DNA from: Apus apus | Taxonomy: Eukaryota; Chordata; Aves; Apodiformes; Apodidae | Direction of reading: 5' to 3' | Length of the DNA stretch: 64,000 bases | Assembly: GCF_020740795.1 (NCBI RefSeq) | Contig: NC_067293.1 | Coordinates: 19,906,378 to 19,970,377, forward strand | Part shown: positions 60,501 to 64,000 of the stretch, piece by piece | How positions within the stretch are numbered: position 1 is the stretch's first letter | Layout of the letters: each line of letters starts with the position of its first letter | Notes under the pieces: model-generated | What the model was told of the DNA's origin: nothing | Database searches by the model: none | The model's input: the letters and a program-made list of their open reading frames with translations, nothing else | Position numbers and translations under genes: made by a program

Positions 60501-62975
60501 GCTGCCCTGTCACACTGAGCTATTCCCTCAGGGGTTGTCCCAGCCTGGAGTGCTGGAAAACTCTCATTGCTACAAGGCTGGGCCATGGTGGGCAGGCAGG
60601 GGAGTAGAGAGGCTCTGCACTTCCCATCAGGACACTCAGGGTCAGCAAACTCAAAGACACAAACTGAGTTCCTGGTTTTGCACAGTACATAGGGCCTCAG
60701 CAGGGCTCTTTGCTCAGGGATGCTGAGCCCGAGAGTGGGAACCAGTTGGAGGCTGGACAGATTCCCCCTCTGGGAGCTGGGTAGCTGAGTGGATCTGGCT
60801 CAGTGTATCCTTAAAGTGGGCTAGGTGGGATGCTAGGAATGAAAGTGGTTTTTAGAAGGGCAAATAGTGACAGGACAAGGGTTAATGGCTGTAAACTGGA
60901 AGAGAGTGGATTTAGATTAGATATTAGGAAGAAATTCTTCCCTGTGAGGGTGGTGAGAGCCTGGCCCAGGCTGCCCAGGGAAGCTGTGGCTGCCCCATCC
61001 CTGGCAGTGTTGAAGGGCAGGTTGGATGGGGCTTGGAGCAGCCTGGGCTGGTGGGAGGTGTCCCTGGCATGCAGGGGGGTTGGAACAAGGTGATCTTCCA
61101 ACCCAAACTGGTCTGTCACTCTGTGATTCTATGAAAAGCAGGAAATGTGTGTCGTGGCAGTGCCTGGAGGGACACCATGGGGCTGGAGGAACGTTCGTTC
61201 TGTCCCAGTGCATCTGTGGGGCTTGGGCCAGACTTCCAGCTCCGTGTGACCCAGCCATCCCCACCGAGGCTGCCAGGGCCTTGCTCAGCACCCCTGTCCG
61301 TGCACAGGCTCTAATCCTGTCCCCCCTCTCTGCCTGCAGTGGATGACAGCGGCTGGCTGCAGATCCTGGGGGACATGCTGGCAGTGAGGAGCAGCCAGCT
61401 GCCCCTGGAAGATGAGGGTGATGTCTGTGGTAAGTTGCCCTCCCCAGGGATGGCCATCCTGCCCCAGCAGTGGGTCCTGCCTGTCCCCCCTCACCCCCTC
61501 TCCCCTCTGCCTGCCCACAGGGCTGGAGCTGTTCCCGGCGCGGTGCCGCTGCCGGGGCAGGGCTGTGGATTGCACACAGCAGGACCTGCCCTCTGTCCCC
61601 TCGGTCTCCTCCAACGTCACCAGGATGTGAGTAGTGGTGGGTGCAGGCACCGTCTCCCCCGGGAGAGGCACAAGCAGGGTTCAAGCTGCCACCTGGCAGG
61701 AAAACAAGCTTAGAGGGAATGAAACAAAATCCCTGGCTTTTCCTTGTTGCCCCTGGATGTAAAGAAGCAAAAGAGCCTCCCCCAGGCACACAGAGCCAGG
61801 GGTTGTCAGTAAGGCTGAGGGCTGGGCTGCCTTTGCACCCAGGAGACAAGGGCTGGGAAGGGAGGAGAGTGGGGGACAACTCCTCTGCAGCAGATAATGC
61901 CTGCAGAGCAGAAGGGCAATTAGCAAGGTAGTGCTGATGAACAGCAGCTGCCCTTCATCTTAGGGTATTGCAAAAGGAGGGTCTGGTCTTTGCTGTTCTC
62001 CTTTGCTAAAGGTCTCTGCTGTGGCCTAGTTTGATTTTTTTTCCTTGTGTTTTCTTTGTAGGGACCTAAAAAAAAATAAAATCCGTTCTCTGCTGGACAA
62101 CCAATTTGCCAGGTACAGGAGCCTGAGGAAGCTGTGAGTATCACCTTGCTGTCTGCTGCCTGCTGGCTGGCTTGTAGGGCAGGGAACAGCAGCAGTGGTG
62201 GGGCCATGAGCAGAGGAACAAGTGTGTCAGGACAGCTTCACTTGGGACAACACACCCTGATGGGACAGTGTGTTTGTCCAGGCAGCAGGTTTTTCAGTTC
62301 CTGCAGCCTGTGGTGCCCACTGAACTCAGCGGGTGCCTGTCACAGGGGCTGTGAGCCCCTGGAAGGGGGGCTCCTGCAGAGGCTGGTGTCCTGCAGACAT
62401 GGGCGCATCCCAAGCACCCTGACAACCCCTTGGGAAATGTATTTCTTCAGTCTCTTTTCTGTTCTGTTTTGTTTTGGTTTGTTTTTTTAAATAGCTTTTT
62501 GCAAAACAACAAGATCCGGTTGATCTCACCAAAAGCCTTTGCTGGACTTTCTCAGCTTAAAATGTTGTGAGTAAAGGGGCCTGTGTTATGGGGAGGGAAG
62601 CCCTGAAGGACACAGTCCTTTGGCTCTTCTTAGCCTGGAGGCTCAAGGCAGGTTCTGAGCCCTTCTTGCTCCTGCAAGAGGTGGTACCAAGCATGCTTTA
62701 AGCTGGAGTTGTGTGTATTTTGGGTGAACACAGGGCAGAGGCATTTTCCCTCCTACAAACCCCTCTTCCCATCTCCGTGTAACCCAGCCTGAGCTGGGAT
62801 CTGCCTTTGAGCTGCTCAGGGAGACGGGGCAGTGGGCAGAGAGGGAACAGCAATTTCAGCAGTGGTGCCTGAGGATCCATCTTCTCCTCTGTACTGGTTC
62901 CAGGTTCCTCAGCCACAACAGGATCACGCAGCTGAAGCCCTGGGTGTTTGAGGACCTGCATCGCCTCGAGTGGCT
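57504..62975 (+). CDS. RXFP2-like: Relaxin-family peptide receptor (RXFP1/RXFP2 type), 5' part, seven exons; continues past window end
   Basis: Family knowledge: this is a leucine-rich-repeat G-protein-coupled receptor for relaxin/INSL3-type hormones, acting at the plasma membrane and usually signalling through cAMP. Seen: joining exons 57504-57552, 60186-60326, 61340-61429, 61521-61626, 62062-62133, 62495-62566 and 62904-62975 gives an open frame of 200 codons plus 2 nt, with all intron phases matching (1,1,1,2,2,2,2) and GT-AG ends throughout. Order of parts: signal peptide (residues 1-16), six-cysteine LDLa module (28-63), linker with a DDSGW motif (64-92), LRR N-cap cysteines (93-111), then three LRRs (129-201). 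Introns are short (91 bp to 2.6 kb). Later LRRs and the 7TM domain lie beyond 64000. From remembered human sequences, LRR1 resembles RXFP2 (LKKNKI), LRR3 resembles RXFP1 ([16 protein letters not shown]), and the LDLa end (GADEENC) resembles RXFP2. RXFP2-like paralogue is my preferred reading; the family call is firm, the paralogue is not. Confidence 0.9.
57553..60185 (+). other. Receptor intron 1 (2.6 kb)
   Basis: It joins exon 1 and exon 2 in phase 1. It contains one CR1 3' fragment and a T/A-rich stretch at 58580-58620. No further exon is needed by phase, though an alternative exon cannot be excluded. Confidence 0.65.
59443..59614 (+). mobile_element. CR1 3' fragment in receptor intron 1
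   Basis: A short CR1 3' end (agggaggtggtggagtcacc ... ggatgatggttggacttgg ... ttctatgatttgtgattctg tgat) in the same orientation as the receptor gene. Only the last 170 bp or so remain. Confidence 0.85.
60186..60326 (+). CDS. RXFP2-like: RXFP-type receptor exon 2: LDL-receptor class A module
   Basis: The acceptor is ...ttggacag and the donor GTAAGC at 60327, phase 1 on both sides, 141 nt. It encodes residues 17-63 and holds a complete LDLa module with six cysteines (28, 35, 41, 48, 54, 63) and the acidic calcium cage in the segment from Asn49 to Glu61. Asn37-Leu-Ser is an N-glycosylation sequon at the same place as the NIT sequon in human RXFP1. In RXFP1 and RXFP2 this module is the activating ligand-independent switch. 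Leu30 is kept, but positions corresponding to RXFP1 mature Tyr9 and Lys17 are Gln32 and Ser40 here. Confidence 0.93.
60860..61133 (+). mobile_element. CR1 3' fragment in receptor intron 2
   Basis: CR1 from gacaggacaagggttaatgg to the tail ctgtgattctatg at 61133, in gene orientation and about 200 bp before the exon 3 acceptor. Bases 60934-61061 are identical to 5991-6118, showing a young shared subfamily. Its antisense forms part of a long but meaningless - strand frame. Confidence 0.93.
61340..61429 (+). CDS. RXFP2-like: RXFP-type receptor exon 3: LDLa-LRR linker
   Basis: A 90-nt exon between a tgcctgcag acceptor and a GTAAGT donor, phase 1/1. It encodes residues 64-93, starting V-DDSGW. In human RXFP1 the equivalent linker begins GDNNGW and takes part in relaxin binding and activation. 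The Asp and the Gly-Trp pair are kept; the rest of the linker is diverged. The split first codon is GTG (Val) where I recall Gly in both human receptors. It ends at Cys93, the first cysteine of the LRR cap. Confidence 0.88.
61521..61626 (+). CDS. RXFP2-like: RXFP-type receptor exon 4: LRR N-terminal cap
   Basis: A 106-nt exon after an intron of only 91 bp (acceptor ...ctgcccacag, donor GTGAGT at 61627). It enters in phase 1 and leaves in phase 2. It encodes residues 94-128 with the cap cysteine pattern C93...C102-x-C104...C111, and then the VPSVSSNVT segment, which is nearly identical to human RXFP1 and includes the sequon Asn125-Val-Thr. The phase change fits the 72-nt LRR exons that follow. 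Confidence 0.92.
62062..62133 (+). CDS. RXFP2-like: RXFP-type receptor exon 5: LRR 1
   Basis: Exactly 72 nt, phase 2/2, acceptor ttctttgtag and donor GTGAGT. It encodes one leucine-rich repeat, residues 129-152 ([10 protein letters not shown] then [11 protein letters not shown]). The LxLxxNxI core is intact. LKKNKI matches human RXFP2 better than RXFP1. A run of nine A bases within the exon is a plausible slippage or sequencing-error site, but the frame is intact here. Confidence 0.92.
62495..62566 (+). CDS. RXFP2-like: RXFP-type receptor exon 6: LRR 2
   Basis: 72 nt, phase 2/2, preceded by a T-rich tract and aaatag, followed by GTGAGT. It encodes residues 153-176 ([20 protein letters not shown] then LKM), a canonical 24-residue LRR. 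FLQ and KAF-GL resemble human RXFP2, while QNNKI resembles RXFP1. Codons are less GC-rich than in exons 2-4. Confidence 0.92.
62904..62975 (+). CDS. RXFP2-like: RXFP-type receptor exon 7: LRR 3
   Basis: 72 nt, phase 2/2, acceptor ctggttccag and donor GTGAGT. It encodes residues 177-200 with LSHNRIT and FEDLHRLEW, the most conserved stretch of the visible receptor. It is nearly identical to human RXFP1 LRR3 as I remember it. In RXFP1 this concave face helps bind the relaxin B chain. The following intron runs off the window and contains an antisense CR1. Confidence 0.93.
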
Positions 62976-63133
62976 GTGAGTTCCTCTGCTGGGCCCAACA
63001 GCATCAGGAGATGGGACTGATCCTGACTCCTCCTTGCTTTTACCATAATTTAACTTCTTTGGGGGCGGAAAAAAAATGGGCATGATGGCTTAAGGGTGTC
63101 TGTGGTAACATGCTGGTGGTGATGGGTGCAATG

Positions 63134-64000
63134 TCATAGAATTATACAATCATAGAATGGTTTGGGTTGGAAGGAACCTATAAAATCATCTAGTTCCAAC
63201 CCCCTGCATGAGCAGGGACACCCTCCACTAGACCAGGTTGCTCCAAGCCCCATCCAACCTGCCCTTCAACACTGCCAGGGATGGGGCAGCCACAACCTCT
63301 TTGGGCAACCTGGGCCATTGTCTCACCACCCTCACACTGAATAGTTTCTTCCTGATGTCTAACCTAAATCTCATGTCTTCCAGCTTGAAACCATTACCCC
63401 TCATCCTATCACTACACACCCTGGTAAAAAGTCCCTCCCCAGCTTTCCTGGAGCCCCTTCAGGCCCTGGAAGGTGCTCTAAGGTCTCCCTGGAGCCTTCT
63501 CTTCTCCAGGCTGAACACCACAACTCTCTCAGCCTGTCTCCAGAGCAGAGCTGCTCCAGCCCTTGGATCATCTTCGTGGCCTCCTCTGGATTTGCTCCAA
63601 GAGTTCTATGTCCTTCCTGTGTTGAGGGCTCCAGAACTGGACACAGTTCTCCAGGTGTGGTCTCCTGAGTGTGGAGTAGAGGGGCAGGATCACCTCCCCG
63701 GCCCTGCTGGCCACACTTCTTTGATACAGCCCAGGACATGGTTGGTTTCTGGGCTCCAGTGCACATTCCTGGCTCATGGTGAACTTTTCCTCAACCAACA
63801 ACCCCAGGTTCTTCTCTTGAAGGCTGATCTCAATTCTTTCTCCACCCAACCTGTATTTGTGCCTGGGGTTGCCCCAGTCCGGGTGCAGGACCCTGCACTT
63901 TGCCTTGTTGAACTTCATGAGGATGGCATGGGCCCACCTATCCAGCCTGTCAAGGTCCCTCTGGATGGATCCCTTCCCTCTTGGGTGCCAACCACACCAC
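63134..64000 (-). mobile_element. CR1 LINE, antisense in receptor intron 7, running off the window
   Basis: The element's 3' end is at 63134 (tcatagaattatacaatc), and its 5' side continues beyond 64000, so it is the longest CR1 here (at least 867 bp). On the - strand, codons at 63568-63918 read as CR1 reverse-transcriptase C-terminal sequence ([17 protein letters not shown] ... [20 protein letters not shown]), followed in shifted frames by the remainder near 63401-63566 and 63228-63419. It is a frameshifted dead copy. Confidence 0.95.

Noticed and set aside
60917..61879. 320-codon - strand ORF, the longest in the window
   Set aside because: It is antisense to receptor exons 3-4 and an intronic CR1; the + strand has correct splice phases and homology.
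57504..62975. Assigning the receptor firmly as RXFP1 or RXFP2
   Set aside because: Resemblance is mixed between the two over the visible 200 residues, and the 7TM region is outside the window.

Overview
This is bird nuclear DNA, and most of it is non-coding. The assignment rests on about nine clear copies of the avian CR1 retrotransposon, several ending in the diagnostic ATTCTATGATTCTGTGAT-type tail. A solo ERV LTR of a type I associate with songbirds and related Neoaves supports it, as do short introns and CA/CT/GGGCA microsatellites. There is no bacterial-style gene organisation, and almost every open frame in the window is a chance or repeat-derived frame.

The one gene I can support is the 5' part of a relaxin-family peptide receptor (RXFP1/RXFP2 type) on the + strand from 57504 to beyond the window end. 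Seven exons were found by hand with matching splice phases: signal peptide (57504-57552), LDL-receptor class A module (60186-60326), linker (61340-61429), LRR N-cap (61521-61626), and three 72-nt leucine-rich-repeat exons (62062-62133, 62495-62566, 62904-62975). Together they give 602 coding nt, 200 codons plus 2 nt. The remaining LRRs and the seven-transmembrane domain must lie to the right. From the human sequences as I remember them, the protein is intermediate between RXFP1 and RXFP2, so I suspect the RXFP2-like paralogue, but I cannot prove orthology.

The left 57 kb has no recognisable protein-coding gene. It is a mosaic of three things: (1) CR1 fragments at 5.8, 9.2, 14.4, 27.4, 39.7 (old), 49.2 and 55.7 kb, with others inside the receptor introns at 59.4, 60.9 and 63.1 kb, plus an ERV LTR at 51.5-52.3 kb. 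(2) Tandem repeats, notably a 22-bp minisatellite (32854-33376), a 16-bp one (14821-15056), a 10-bp one (46271-46390), a 21-bp one (12099-12182), and purine, pyrimidine and microsatellite tracts. (3) Scattered AT-rich, repeat-free blocks dense in homeodomain/POU/FOX-like cores (for example 13.5, 15.4-15.7, 18.1, 24.4-25.1, 28.1-29.2, 30.3-30.7, 35.2-35.4, 44.1-44.3, 46.1-46.6 and 47.2-47.5 kb). These look like candidate conserved regulatory elements, but conservation cannot be tested here. A CpG-rich block at 38.5-39.2 kb and a TATA-like site at 43.9 kb are the best promoter candidates away from the receptor.

I found no convincing previously undescribed system. The most worthwhile leads are the receptor's divergent LDLa activation surface, the 22-bp minisatellite with its higher-order structure, a 71-codon frame with a signal-peptide-like start at 41716, and the possible regulatory landscape of the left 57 kb.
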